A DNA stretch of 64,000 nt from Isoetes taiwanensis (Eukaryota; Streptophyta; Lycopodiopsida; Isoetales; Isoetaceae): contig JAJEKV010000483.1 of the NCBI GenBank assembly GCA_021234155.1, positions 62,001 through 126,000 of the forward strand, written 5' to 3'. Under the pieces are notes generated by a model. That model did no database searches and was not told where the DNA came from. It worked only from the letters and a program-made list of their open reading frames with translations. The first letter of the stretch is position 1. Every line of letters begins with the position of its first letter. Both the position numbers and the translations under genes were made by a program. Below, in pieces: positions 22,011-33,194 of this stretch.

Positions 22011-24600
22011 TGGTCTTGAGATCCTCGTGACTTGAGTTCCTTGCTGCAAGGATTGATCATCAATACATTTTATTTGGGTTAGATGTTGATCAATCTTACT
22101 TGTAATTGAATTATCTTTAGTTATAAGAAATCATACAAAGCCTTACATTTGTAAAATGCTTAATAGTCATTAATACATAAGGATTACATGATAAGATAGA
22201 TATATCTTAGCATAATGGGGTACAAGAAATTATTTAGCACAAGACTTAAGAAAATTTTACAACTATTTAATGGCCTCCCGAAAGCCCCAAGAAGTTCTTG
22301 ACATCCCCTGAATCGGAGGCCTTGCCGAGGTTGCGCTAAGATGTTCCTTGTCGATCTTCCTTCAAGTGCTCTGCCATCTCGGTTCAGGAAGTTCGGTCTG
22401 TTGCCGCTACCACCAAAAGTGTTAAGGCCCCTAAGGTGCCCTCTCGCAAAGTCGAGGCAATGGAGTGCGACCGCCTGCTGAAAAGAATGATGTGGTCGGC
22501 ATGGGCATATATCTTCATCGCTGCCCCGGCCAGAGAGTGCTATGAGAAGTGCCACGGATTCTTCCCCCTTGGGCTGAACTCCTTGTGGAAGACTATCATT
22601 TGCCCCCGGCCGAGGGCTGGAAGATAGTAGCGGCGCCATGCCCTTCCCTGCACCTCGCGATCCGGTGCCCTTCCTTTGAGCCGCCACCGAAGCATCCACC
22701 GCCATAAGGTCTCGCGGATCTCTCCACATGCCGGGTTCGCTTGTCCAAGTTGATGCCGCTTTGGATCCTTCCCTCATGCTCCCCGGGCTCAACTGGTCGG
22801 GCTTGAGCTTGGGCCCCTCCCCAGGCTTGTAGAGTGTGCTCAGATCCGGCTGGAACTCCTCCTCCGAGATGATAGGTTCCTCGCTGGCCGATAGATCTCC
22901 TTATCTGGCCGATAGGCCGCTATATCTCGACATTGTCTCCCCGCCAAGAGTGTCTCTCCGCGGCCCCTTTGGAATCTTCTCGTATGAGTAGTCGATGAAG
23001 TCTCAAGGCCTTCCCCGGTGCTATCATGCCCAAGAGCTCGCCGACCAAGACCCCTGTTCCCGCAATAGGACAAGTTGAGGATGTCATTTGCAAAATGTAC
23101 TCCTCCCCCGCCGATGACTATCTACGGCATGAAAGCCGTAATGCCGCAAGGTGGGTCGTAGTCGCTCTCATGTCGCCGCCGCGGCCTCAACGCATACCCT
23201 GCATCCTTGTTGCCTCCCCGCTCTCCCATTCCGGGTTCTCGCTCCCTAGTCGCCGTAGTCTTCATGGATCTGCAGAGATGGTGCCCCCCGACGCCGTGCC
23301 ATAGTATTCATAGGCGGAGGATTCTATATTCGTGGATTTGATCCCCGGCTCTACCTGCATCAAGTGGGGCTAAGTCTAAGGGCTGAACAGAGGGTTCCCC
23401 TACTTTGTTGATTGACTTATAGTGCATGAAGAGGGCAAGGGTTGTCCGAGACCTAAAGGTACCTATGCCTATTGTGTCTCAGGTCATGTAATCGGGCATG
23501 GTCCTAGTCCTATCCCATAATCGCTTCTTGCCTTTGGATCCTCGCCAACTCTCACCTAAGGCTTGGGTAAGTGTCTCAAGAGAAACCCATTCCCTCCCCT
23601 AGGAGGCAGCCTAACTTCCCAAGGCAAGGGACCTCGCTGGTCATATTGGCACATAATGTCCGCGGTAGTAGGGTGTTCTAGTCAAAGTTGCATGAAGATC
23701 AAACAAGTGGTCAAACACGTAGAAGGCTTGATCTACGTGAAGTCGATGGATATGGCTTGCAAGATTGTACCATCTCTCAAAGTTGTTTGGGCCATTGAGC
23801 AAGAAAGGGTGTAGAAAATGGCTTGCAAAGATCGGTGGAGGTTCGTAAAATCGCCTAAGGGGCTGGGAGCAGTTCTGTAGGAAGAAAAATGGCAAATGAG
23901 ACCGGGTGACCTCGGGGTTCGTGCAAAAAGGTACCTACCTAAGACGGCCTTGGTTCTATGGCTCTGGGTGTCCAACTGAACTACCATGAAGTGCAAATTT
24001 AAGCAAAACAAAGCAAGAAACACTATATGGCAGTTTGTTGGATCAATTTTGGCTAATTTGGGTCAAAATTGGTTGACTCCGTGAATCATACGGATGGCCT
24101 CCCTCGTCACGGGGGACGCAGACGTTTGGCAGCTTGTCTCACCCGGTTGGCCTATTTTGGGCCAATTTTTGGTCAATTTAGGGAATTTGAAGATGCTAAT
24201 ATGGCTAATTGGGCCGATTCTAACCTAACTAGCAACTTATTTTGAGCAAAACTGACATCTAAAAGCATGATTTTGGGGCCCGGGTGAAGTGAATCTGAAC
24301 GCCGCTTCGGGGACGCAGAGGCCTTAGGCGCGGTCTCACCCGGTTGGCCCCAATTTTAGCATTTTTGATGATTTTTTTTGCCAAAATTTTGTTGTAGTCA
24401 TGATTTCTAGGATATTTCTGAGGGTGCTATGAAGAATTCTACTACAATTGGGTTCTATTTCCTAAATTTCAAGCATACGACATTTTTTCTAATTATAGAG
24501 GGAAAATAACTTTTATATTAATAAGAAAACACGCTTACATGAAAATTTAACTTTTCTAACAAAATTTACAAAATTTGAGGCCTAGGGCCTCTCCCATGAT
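22011..24600 (-). other. Chromovirus internal region without recognised domain
   Basis: 2.6 kb between the extra 5' ORF and gag. It contains an open frame at 22184-22792 (202 codons, rich in Gly, Arg, Ser and Pro, no motif known to me) and AT-rich non-coding DNA at 23350-24560. The phrase 'tcacccggttggcc' with a preceding 'gggggacgcagac' or 'ggggacgcagag' occurs twice, at 24106-24155 and 24308-24345, a local duplication. The region may be former gag N-terminus plus spacer, or captured DNA. Confidence 0.5.
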
Positions 24601-25699
24601 CCTCCTTTGTCCTTCCCGCATGAGGGTGACCCGCTTTTAGCATGGATTGGCGATAGGTTCCTTTCCTCAAGAGCTGCAAACTCTTGCTTCGGGTGCCCTC
24701 TGTGGCCCGTCATTAGAGGGGTAACCCCAGAATCGGTCCCGAATCGCTGCATGACTCTCTAAGGAGACGCCAAGGGCCTTTCTTATTAGGAGATTCGCGG
24801 CACATCCAGAAGTGCCAGATCTCCCTAAACACCCGGGCTGCGTCTTTGCTCGCCCGTGGTGAACCCTCTTGGGTTTTTCTCCTGGCCTAGGTGGGGGTGG
24901 CTTGGGCTGATTCTTCTTCGCCTGCCGCCCCTCCACAACGGGCTGGCACCTCCCTCGGGCGGCAAGTAACAAATCGTTGTACCTCGGGTCAACGAGCAGC
25001 CGGAGGTGGCCTCCCTTGTACGCTGCCGCCATCTTCCGCTTTGAACTCAGCGGTCATGTCTGGGAATGAATGGGCTCTCCTACCTTTTGCTTCTTCACCA
25101 CCTTAGGTGGTTCAAACCCTGGGGTAGGGTGGCCTAAGCGTCGAGGGTCTGCCGCGGCTCCTCCTCCTCTTCTCCGTAAGCCCTCCTCTTGTGCTTCCTC
25201 CTCCTGCCTGGGGCTCTTCAATAACGAGCCGGTCCGTGAGGAGGGCGTCGTTCCTCCTCTTCGTTCTCGCTCTTTTTGCTGAGCTCCCTTTCCCGCTCCC
25301 TCTTCTTCGGGCGGCTCTCTCCTCGGCCACTCCTCGACCTTTTCCTTACCTTCTTCTTGGGCAACCGAAGTTCCGCTTCCTCGATTTGGTGGTGGTCTTT
25401 GCTCTTCCACGTTCTTCTTCAACTGTTCTTCCACCTCGGTATGCGAGGCCCCGGTGGCGAGATTCATCCGTTCTCTGCGTGCCTCGATGATGGCGAGGCT
25501 GCTGCTGGGGTCACTTTCGGCATCATGGAAGGAGTCCACCATTGCTTTGCCCTACTTCTTGCCGGCGTGGGGGCTCCTCGTCGCCCGGCTTGGGCCGAAG
25601 GTGTTCAGGGACCTTCTTGACATGTCGCCCTGCTGCCTGCGCCATGGAGAGGGTGGGTCTAGGTCCAGGTTTCCTGTAGGTTTGCTTGGTGCGAGCCAT
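24600..25699 (-). CDS. Chromovirus 5' ORF with histone H3-like N-terminus
   Basis: The ORF starts at the ATG of 25699-25697. The codons before it are TAA GAT, so no longer N-terminus is possible. It reads MARTKQTYRKPGPRPTLSMA, 58 codons to a TGA at 25525-25523. The +1 frame opens at once at 25542 (MVDSFHDAESDPSSSLAII) and continues to 25054 as a charged, Glu/Arg/Pro-rich chain (VEEQLKKNVEEQR, KVEEWPRREPPEEEG), and a third frame continues (24667-25032: MAAAYKGGHLRLLVDPRYND, KPPPPRPGEKPKR). The three are probably one ORF of about 370 codons broken by indels. Its place after the leader is that of gag, but no gag motif is visible. The first ten residues match the H3 tail except position 8 counting Met (Ala to Tyr). 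Confidence 0.7.
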
Positions 25700-26260
25700 A
25701 TCTTACGGTTCAGGAGATGGGTGACGTAAGGCTGGGCAAGAGAGAGGTGGAGGTGAAGGGTTGGAGAGAGAGAATGAGGTGTCAGATATTTAAAAAGGAG
25801 GGTCCCTGGGAATATTCTCCTACCATAATTACCCCTATTTATTAGCCCCCCTTATTAATTACACCATATTTAGTAATTATTTAATTATTAATGTATATAT
25901 TAAATCTATATTAATTGATATTATACTTAAATTTTTGAATTTTTCTAATGGTTCGAAGTGCTAATTATGAGTTTGCGCCATTTTTCACCTGGGTCTCCGA
26001 TTGGCATGATTCTTCGACCCATTTTAGGTGAAATTTGATGCAGATACATAATTTTCACTCCAAATTTACTAGAAGATGAGTTTGACTCACTCAAACCTTC
26101 GTCTAACACTTAACCTAAGTCCTGACCCACTACCTAGAGAAAAAAATTTTTCCCCATTTTCAAGGGTTCAATGGTGGAAATGTTTATTTCACACCCCTAT
26201 AGGCCTGTTAGACTACTTCATGGTTATGGTCAGTGCTAGTTCTTGGTCAACCAAGAACAT
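25700..26260 (-). other. Chromovirus 5' leader
   Basis: About 560 bp between the primer-binding site and the first ORF, AT-rich, no ORF. This would be the untranslated leader carrying packaging signals. Confidence 0.6.
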
Positions 26261-26274
26261 CGCCTCGATACCAT
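26261..26274 (-). other. Primer-binding site (tRNA-iMet-like)
   Basis: Immediately inside the 5' LTR, after one spacer base, the minus strand reads TGGTATCGAGGCG. The plant initiator tRNA-Met site is TGGTATCAGAGC; the copy matches if one A of 'CAG' is missing. This is one more case of a base lost at CAG in this element. Confidence 0.75.
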
Positions 26275-27921
26275 TGTGACGCTCCTCGTAAAAACATACC
26301 AAGACCCTACCGCAGTACTAGGAGGAAATCCCCCATCCCGGCTCAACAAATCGCGGGCTTCGCCTACCCCGCCCAGCACTCGAGGTGACCCTTAGTGCGG
26401 GAGGGAACACGGTAAGGTGTCTTGCGCGCCCTTCCCCTATGGGCTCCTATAACAAATGAAGCGATATAACACGCCGTAACTAGCATCAAACATATACAAA
26501 TACTACCTCAAGGGTAGCGCATCACACATATACCAATACAAAGATGATAAGCACAAACCGCGGAAACATGAGAGCTCCTACCCCGCCGCACTCGTAAGGA
26601 GGATGACTGACCGCTAGGCCACAAGATAGAGCGACCAGGAGTCATGGCAATGGCGAGGGGCTGGCATAGAACAATGGCTAGGGTTGACCACTCCATCATC
26701 CCCCCCTGCATACTTTGCGGATGGGGTGAATCAGGCTCACTGGGACTCTAGCCTTGCGGATAACGCAATCCCATGGCATCACCCCGGGACTACTCCAGGT
26801 TGCATCTCCCTAGTCCGACGAGGAGGCGGGAAGGGTTGCATCTCCCTCCCCGTGGGTCTAGAGGTTCCGTGGGTGGCTAGAGAATCGTGGGCGACACACA
26901 CCCACTGCACCGACTTAACCCCCAAAGCAGAGCCAAGCCAACACTTGCGGCTCTCGAGGAGGTGGCGCACACCATTGCCCGGGGAGGTGTCGGACCCATG
27001 CTCGGCCCGCACGTGAGGACCCACCATAAGCCTAGCCCACTATGGGATCCCCCGAAGCCCCCACTCGGCGGGGATCCTCCCTCCACTTTCCCTCTAGCCC
27101 CCGCTATATGGTGCCGAGTCATATCATAGCCCCAATAGCCCGGGTGGGCTCCTATGCACAAAGCCGCATCTAATAGGAACTAAGGGATCTACTCTAGGAG
27201 CATACTACATATGGCCCTAGGTCTCTACCCCCTTCCCAATACAAGAGGAGCAAACATGATCAACCAACATCACATAATCATCATCTCATGAGAATAATCA
27301 TAAGAGAACATCTTAACCTAATCACACAAATCTAACTAATGGTTAGGGTTCCTTGATTAGGGTTCAAGATGTTGAATATGGGTTCTAGGATGGCTCTACT
27401 CTAGATATTAAGATACTAGCATATCCGGAATGCTAATTCCAGACACGCTATCACAACTACTACCCTACATACCGCCCCGATGCTCTCCCTCCAGATCCGT
27501 GTGCCTCCATGGTCTTCGACTCACGAGATGCCGCCCTACTCCAAGAACGAAGTCTACCCTCGCCGGGCCGCCGCGACCCGCCCATGCCACAAGAACGATG
27601 TTCAAACGGGGTTTCAACGCAGTAGATGAGTCTCCGGGTGCTAGGGCTGGAAAGAGGCCTAGGGTTAGGGTTTAGGCCTATAAGTTAGGTCCACCTAGGA
27701 TGCCATGTGGCACCAATCGGTGAGTCCTGCGGTGGCGGTGCCCCAACAGGTTAAGGCCACGGGATAATGGCTTAACCTATGGTTGGCTAAGTTATGAGAA
27801 TAACTTAGCCATGCCCCCTAGTGCCACAACCTATGGTATACAAGGCTATGAAGATAGACTTGTATAGTGACGGATCCAGGAATATACGTATTTATGGCGT
27901 ATATTCCCCTGGACCGTCACA
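26275..27921 (-). repeat. LTR (5' LTR in element orientation)
   Basis: 1,647 bp. Same ends and internal hairpins as the left LTR (hairpins at 27785-27810 and 27867-27920). It is followed by GTGAA, the target-site duplication. Confidence 0.93.
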
Positions 27922-28123
27922 GTGAAGCATAGCTGATAATTTGGTCTTGCCTTTAGACTGTATGGCATCAATCAAGCCTGAATGTAGAGCTTATTTTAGC
28001 TAAATGTTGGACATGGAATAATTGGATACTTCGTAAGAATGTGAATAAATAGTTTTGGTCTTGAAAGTTGAGCTCTAGACTTGAGCTTTACTTTGTCTAA
28101 GTAGGAAAGGGCGTTTTCCATAT

Positions 28124-28872
28124 ATTAATTAGAGAAAATTCCAAAAATACCCCTAAAGTTAGGCATATTTTCAAATTTACCCTCATATTTTTCATAATTC
28201 CTAAAATACCCCTACTTAACTAATTCAATGAATTAGTACGGTATGGCAAATTGCAATCACACATCTGGAGCCACCAAAAACAATTCAACTGCTTCTCAAA
28301 TTTCATAGCTTTTTTTTTTGGGAGCCATGAACCTCTTTCCATTTTGGTCGGGATGGATTTCCGACTCCAAGAAGCTCCATTGAATTCATAAATTTTGGGT
28401 TTAATCCTTGAAATCGTCAATAAACTATAATGTCATGATAGTTTGTGAGCTTATTAGATAGCTTCTTACATTCCATTTCAATGAACTCTACTCATCCTCA
28501 AATTCCATGGAAGCAAGGTGGCCCATTTTATGAAAGATTCGACCTCTTCTTCATTTTCTGACTTAGATAAGCATTTAAAGCTTCAAAAGAAGGTTTAATG
28601 AATGTACTTCGAGATAACAATTATACGAATTTGAAAGCTCCCCACTTGCACATCTTCAACAAGTCAAAATGGATGTTAGATCATTGATGACCACAACTCT
28701 GCTTCAGATTTGGGCGCAATTACTACTGCAACATCACTTTTAAATTGAAAATTTTGGTTAACTAACTAAATCGTAGTTAAGTAGGGGTATTTTTGGAATT
28801 ATGAAAACTACGAGGGTAAATCTGGAAATATGCCTAACTTCAGGCGTATATTTGGAATTTTTCCTATTAATT
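28124..28872. mobile_element. TIR transposon (735 bp) with 7-bp target duplication
   Basis: Inverted repeats of about 105 bp at 28131-28235 and 28760-28865: left 'agagaaaattccaaaaatac' against right (complement) 'aggaaaaattccaaatatac', continuing with 'cctaa-gttaggcatatttcc' and 'ttaactaa'. Both sides are flanked by ATTAATT (28124-28130, 28866-28872). The interior has no transposase, so it is a non-autonomous element (MITE-like). Confidence 0.8.
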
Positions 28873-31800
28873 ATAGAAGATTAACGAGGAAATAGTCTGT
28901 TGATGCTTAAATGTGGAGTTGCTTTGTCTAAAAGTATGTTACTCAATGTAGATGCCTTGTTGGGCGACACACATGACACAATTACATTGTAGAGAGTTGT
29001 ACACAATTGGAATGCTCCCTTGCGTTGCAGTTCTTTTGGAATGTTATTTAGCTGGATGGTGCTTAACCATGCGACAAGATGAAGTCAAGTTAAATTGAAA
29101 CATACTAGAGCAATACCAAAGAGCTCAATTGCACATGACAACTAACTTAGAAATGTGAGTTAAATTTATGCTGTATAGGTTGACATGAAATGTTCTTGCC
29201 GCTTCATATTGGTGGAACTGAATGTCTAATTGAAGGCTCTCAACAAACAATCTAGAGATGTGTATTCGTTATAGTCAAATCTTGCAGACAAATGTTTGGA
29301 AACAAACATGAGATTTGCCAATTTAATTCCACGTATAATATCTTCCTTGAAACATCAAATGCAAATATATTATATTAACATAACTTTATCTCCAATATCT
29401 ATAGTGATATAGTTTGCTAGTTCATGAAAGCGTATTTTTATAACATAAGGTTTACATGGTTTAAGGGCTGTATTGTATCAAAAAGAGTATGAAAATAGGG
29501 CAATAAGGAATCTTTTAAACCCCTGTTTTTAGGGAAGGTTTTTTTCTTTTTAGGGTCGACCACCACCACCGAGTTCTAAGCGAACTTATTTTAAAAAGTG
29601 AAAGGAGGGTTGATAACGGGTATGTTATCAGCCCTCAAGAAAGGGCAAAAAAAAGCCGGAAAAGACGCATCATCGGCCTATGGCGCATTTACAAAGCGGC
29701 TAGAGCAGGAGTCTTAGGTTAGATTTAGTAGGCCAGGAGTGGATGAAGCGGGAAGAAAAGGACAGACAGGCAGATGCGGCTGAAAGGGAAGATGTTGAAG
29801 CAGATGCATGCCGATTTGTTGGACTAACTGCTATGTTGCTTTTGTTAACAATCCATATCTGCAGTAGATGGCTTATTCCGCCTCCGCTTTTTGCTTTCCG
29901 TGACTTCAATAAGTTTGAAGAGCATAAGCAAAATAAACGGATTTTTTTTTTTTTTTTTTTTTTTGTGACTAGAGCGGAGGCCTAGGTGCATGCCAGATCG
30001 CATTAGCTGTACAGTAGGGGCTGTTTGCAAATGAGGAATGAGGAGGTTTCTTGAGGGATTTGGTGACAGCGATGGCTATTCTTCTTTGGAATTTCAAGTA
30101 GACAAGCATAGGTTGGGCTCTTTGATCCGGTTCAAGACCAATGACATATGTTAATGCTCGTTTCTATTCAAGCTTTGGAGAGCTCCATTTTACATAGTTG
30201 TTACACCTAGTTGATTGCTCCATATTTCTCTCAAAGATGTTAATTTTTAGCATTCATCCGAACGTTAAGCTTCCAATCCTTAGGCCTCTTTTTTGTGGCA
30301 TTTCGAAATTTTCTTGTCGAGCATGTGAGCAAGTTTCTTGTAGGCCATGAAATCACTTGTGATAGTTTTTAATTTCTAAATTTAGTTGTTTTTCGGGCCC
30401 GCCTCGATGCCGCAGAGAAGACATGCCACGCCTTCTAAAAGTTGTTGCATGCTAACTTCAACTCTCCCCCGTGGTAGTGCGTTGTTTTCGCTTTTGCCTA
30501 GAATGCTTGCATTTGTATTTGCATAGGCGCTTGAGCACAAGAAGCACGCGGAAGGGGGTTCAATCCCCCACTGCTTTTGCTTGTACTTGCAGATGGCTTA
30601 CTTTTGGCATTGGCATCTCTACCGAGAGCAAAGTGGAAATGCAGATCTTCAAGGCTTGTATAAGGCTTACAACAAAGGGCAATGCAATCTTGAAGGCGCA
30701 GGCTGCAAAGGAATTCTTGAAGTGGATTCTGGCATGGCTGTTAAGCGTGTCCCTAGCTGCCTATCTATGGCATGTCCCTATCATTAGGGGACTGCACCAT
30801 GAATATAGCTTGATTCTATTTTGGAGTCAATGTGTATTAAATTTGGTTTTCAATGGTGGTCAAATGCCCTTAAGAATAGGGCCACCTAAGCGTTTGACCC
30901 CATGCCTTGCTGAGGTGTACGCCTAGGATGGCCCTAGAAGGAATATGCCAAGGAATATTCCCCCATCCAACGCTTGGGGGTTGGCTACAGGTTCCATCAA
31001 CTATAATGTAATTGATTTAGAACCACTTGTTAAGGTTTAAATGCTTAAACAAGGATAAACATCTTCATGATTTTCATGTTTAACATTACCAATGTCATTT
31101 AAATTCTTATTATTATAATTTCTTTGTCTTAAAAATGAAATTAATCTATGTCGCCATGATTTTAATGTAGCCTTTCAATTTAATGGCAAACTTAATGTCT
31201 ATTAAGTTTTTTTTACTTATATACAAATGCCTATTTTGAATATTCGTTAATGGTTTGTCTCCTACATGCTTTTCTAATGCAAAATTAAATCAAAGTCTAA
31301 AATTGCCCAAGCCTCCTGTTGCGTTTTTTTGCTAGTTTTTTTTTTTTTTTTTTTTTTTTTTTTGGGGGGGGCAAAACAAAAGAGCACCTCCCAATCTACT
31401 TTGTTGGGTTTGTAGCATATTGGACCGAATCTGTGGCAAGGTGTAGACCATAAGTGCCGGCACTCGCAAATCTTTTCATTTTTCACTTTCCGGAAGGAGA
31501 CTATAAACATTATCTCAGTTGATTGATCTTGTTGTTGTATGCGCTCCTTTGCTTCCACGGCTAAATACAACCATCATCCATTAAACTTATGAATCTTATG
31601 TTGGACAATGACAATAGAAATTGTCAACCCAATAAAGGTCCAAACCTAAGAAATAAAATTACCTCCGTTCATTTCTACATTCCGCAATAGACTGACATTT
31701 GATTCTAAGCAGATAGCCTTGTTTTATATGTTGATTTGTCTTCCATTTCACTCGCATCTGCACACTACTATTTTCCTATTTTTGCACAATAGAATCAGGT

Positions 31801-31920
31801 CTGCTCTTGTTGGATTTGATCGGCTTTCAAGTTTTGATGATCCAATTGTGCCTATATAATTTGATTGCAGTAATTTACTGGTTCTCCAATTGCCCCTAAA
31901 TGAGTTTTTGATCACAGACA
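28873..31920. other. Gene-free stretch with two homopolymer tracts
   Basis: Mostly AT-rich. It holds a T23 run (29942-29964) and a T28 run followed directly by G8 (31336-31371). Such runs may be poly-A tails of retroposed copies on the minus strand, but no retroposed gene is recognisable beside them. The ORF at 30471-30926 (151 codons) shows no motif. Confidence 0.4.
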
Positions 31921-32036
31921 TGAACCTCTTCTGCTATAAAACATTGAAGATTTAAGGCATAGTCAAACTTACTGCAGTGAACCTCTTCTGCTATAAAACA
32001 TTGAAGATTTAAGGCATAACCAAACTTACTGCAATT
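31920..32036. repeat. Tandem duplication of a 58-bp unit
   Basis: 'tgaacctcttctgctataaa acattgaagatttaaggcat' followed by '..caaacttactgca' occurs twice in direct succession, starting at 31920 and 31978, with only two or three differences. Confidence 0.9.
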
Positions 32037-32789
32037 TTCTACTGAAGAAATGGTCTCTTACCTGGAAAGTGGAGCTCTTTGCAGATTTTGCTTATCTCAG
32101 CACAAGAATTCAATGGACTTTAATGGAGCTTTTCGTCTTATTTGACATTTGGGCTTCTGAATAACGCTATTTCTTCATCGCACACATCATGTTTTATTTT
32201 CTTAAAGTCACGTGTGATCTTATGCCCTTGCTTCATAAGTTTTTCAAAGAAGTTGTGCTCTATTTGAAGTTGTCCTTTTCTTTCTGTTGTCTGCCGGATC
32301 AGATCAGGCAGCAAGCTTCCTTTGTTAATTTCTTCCTGTTGTTTGCCGGATCAGTTTATGGAGATCTCGATATAAGTTGAACAATAAATAACCGAGCAAA
32401 AACAATTTATGTAGCAGCCAAACCAAATAGGTTAATGGTTGGATGGCCGAGTCTCATGCATATACTATTTCAAAATGTTTTTTATTTCACGCTAGTAAAG
32501 TAGTTGTTACCCAGTATATTGTGCATTGCGTGTATTGATTATAATGGTGATTCTAATACTACAACATCGTGTATAAGAACATAATGCCGTCCATAAGTAT
32601 CTAGGAAATAAGGTCATATTCTCAATCCATAATTAATATTCAAAAGCTTTCATAAACCACACGCCATTTAATTCCTCAAAGCAATTAACACAAAAATGAA
32701 AGTTGGGTGAACCAAACACTTAGCATATGCATACTATGTTGGGACAAAGATTTTCCCAGAAAGAACATACATGATTTGGCAAAGAAAGA
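32037..32789. other. Gene-free stretch downstream of the RPP1 exons
   Basis: AT-rich. If the RPP1-like gene is transcribed, its 3' UTR would occupy the right end. A small local duplication, 'tgtctgccggatcag' / 'tgtttgccggatcag', lies at 32288-32355. Confidence 0.35.
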
Positions 32790-33194
32790 CTAATCGAACT
32801 AACTGAAACCCATGTCGTCATCACTTTCTTCCTTGGGCTCCTCCTGTAATATAAAAGGCAAAAAATCAGAAACAAAAATTGGATCACAATGGTTCAGAAG
32901 GCCTGAATGGCATATTTTACACACCGTAGGTTCTTCCTTTGCTGCTTCTGCAGCAGGTGCAGCAGCACCAGCAGCTGGAGCAGTAGCACTAACAGCAATA
33001 CCACCACCACCACCACCACCACCTAAATAATCCAGAAGCACAACATAACTTACCATTTTCTGCCCATCATATAAAAGATAAAATTTACAAATTTGCTGCG
33101 TATCATAGCAAGAAAAATTACCAGAGCCTATATTGATTATCAGATCATCAACGCTTCTCTTCTCCAAAAGCTTGGCAAACAGAGAAGCGTACGC
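32790..33194 (-). pseudogene. RPP1: 60S acidic ribosomal protein P1, 3' exons with a premature stop
   Basis: Three exons can be joined on the minus strand: 33194-33122 (AYASLFAKLLEKRSVDDLII then NIGSG), 33022-32925 (a seven-Gly run, then IAVSATAPAAGAAAPAA and KEEPT) and 32843-32799 (EEPKEESDDDMGFS). Introns have GT-AG ends and the phases agree. This is the hinge and acidic tail of the ribosomal stalk protein P1, which binds elongation factors. The family ends DDDMGFSLFD. Here FS is followed by TAG and then TTC GAT TAG (FD stop), so the Leu codon TTG has become TAG. The N-terminal exons (M-S-GELAC...) were not found up to 34.9 kb. It is therefore a partial copy or pseudogene, although the introns show it was not retroposed. 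Confidence 0.8.

Larger units (their letters stand above)
14732..27926 (-). mobile_element. Complete Ty3/gypsy chromovirus with target-site duplications
   Basis: Two long direct repeats, 14737-16379 and 26275-27921, begin TGTGACGCTCC and end GACCGTCACA and are flanked by the same five bases, GTGAA (14732-14736 and 27922-27926). All coding parts are on the minus strand in the order extra 5' ORF, gag, protease, RT, RNase H, integrase, chromodomain. A PBS sits beside the right LTR and a polypurine tract beside the left LTR, as expected for that orientation. The total without duplications is 13,185 bp, large for a chromovirus, mainly because about 4.2 kb lies between the leader and the recognisable gag. 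The AT-rich LTR parts are nearly identical, which points to a recent insertion, although the GC-rich parts differ by many small indels. Confidence 0.93.

Noticed and set aside
24600-25699. True histone H3 gene fragment
   Set aside because: Similarity to H3 stops after the tenth codon; what follows is Pro/Glu/Arg-rich and unlike the H3 core, and the ORF sits exactly where a retrotransposon's first ORF should be.
30471-30926. 151-codon ORF between homopolymer tracts
   Set aside because: No motif, no homology I can recognise, composition like random AT-rich DNA.
32790-33194. Processed (retroposed) RPP1 pseudogene
   Set aside because: Two introns with correct GT-AG ends and phases are retained, so it did not arise from an mRNA.
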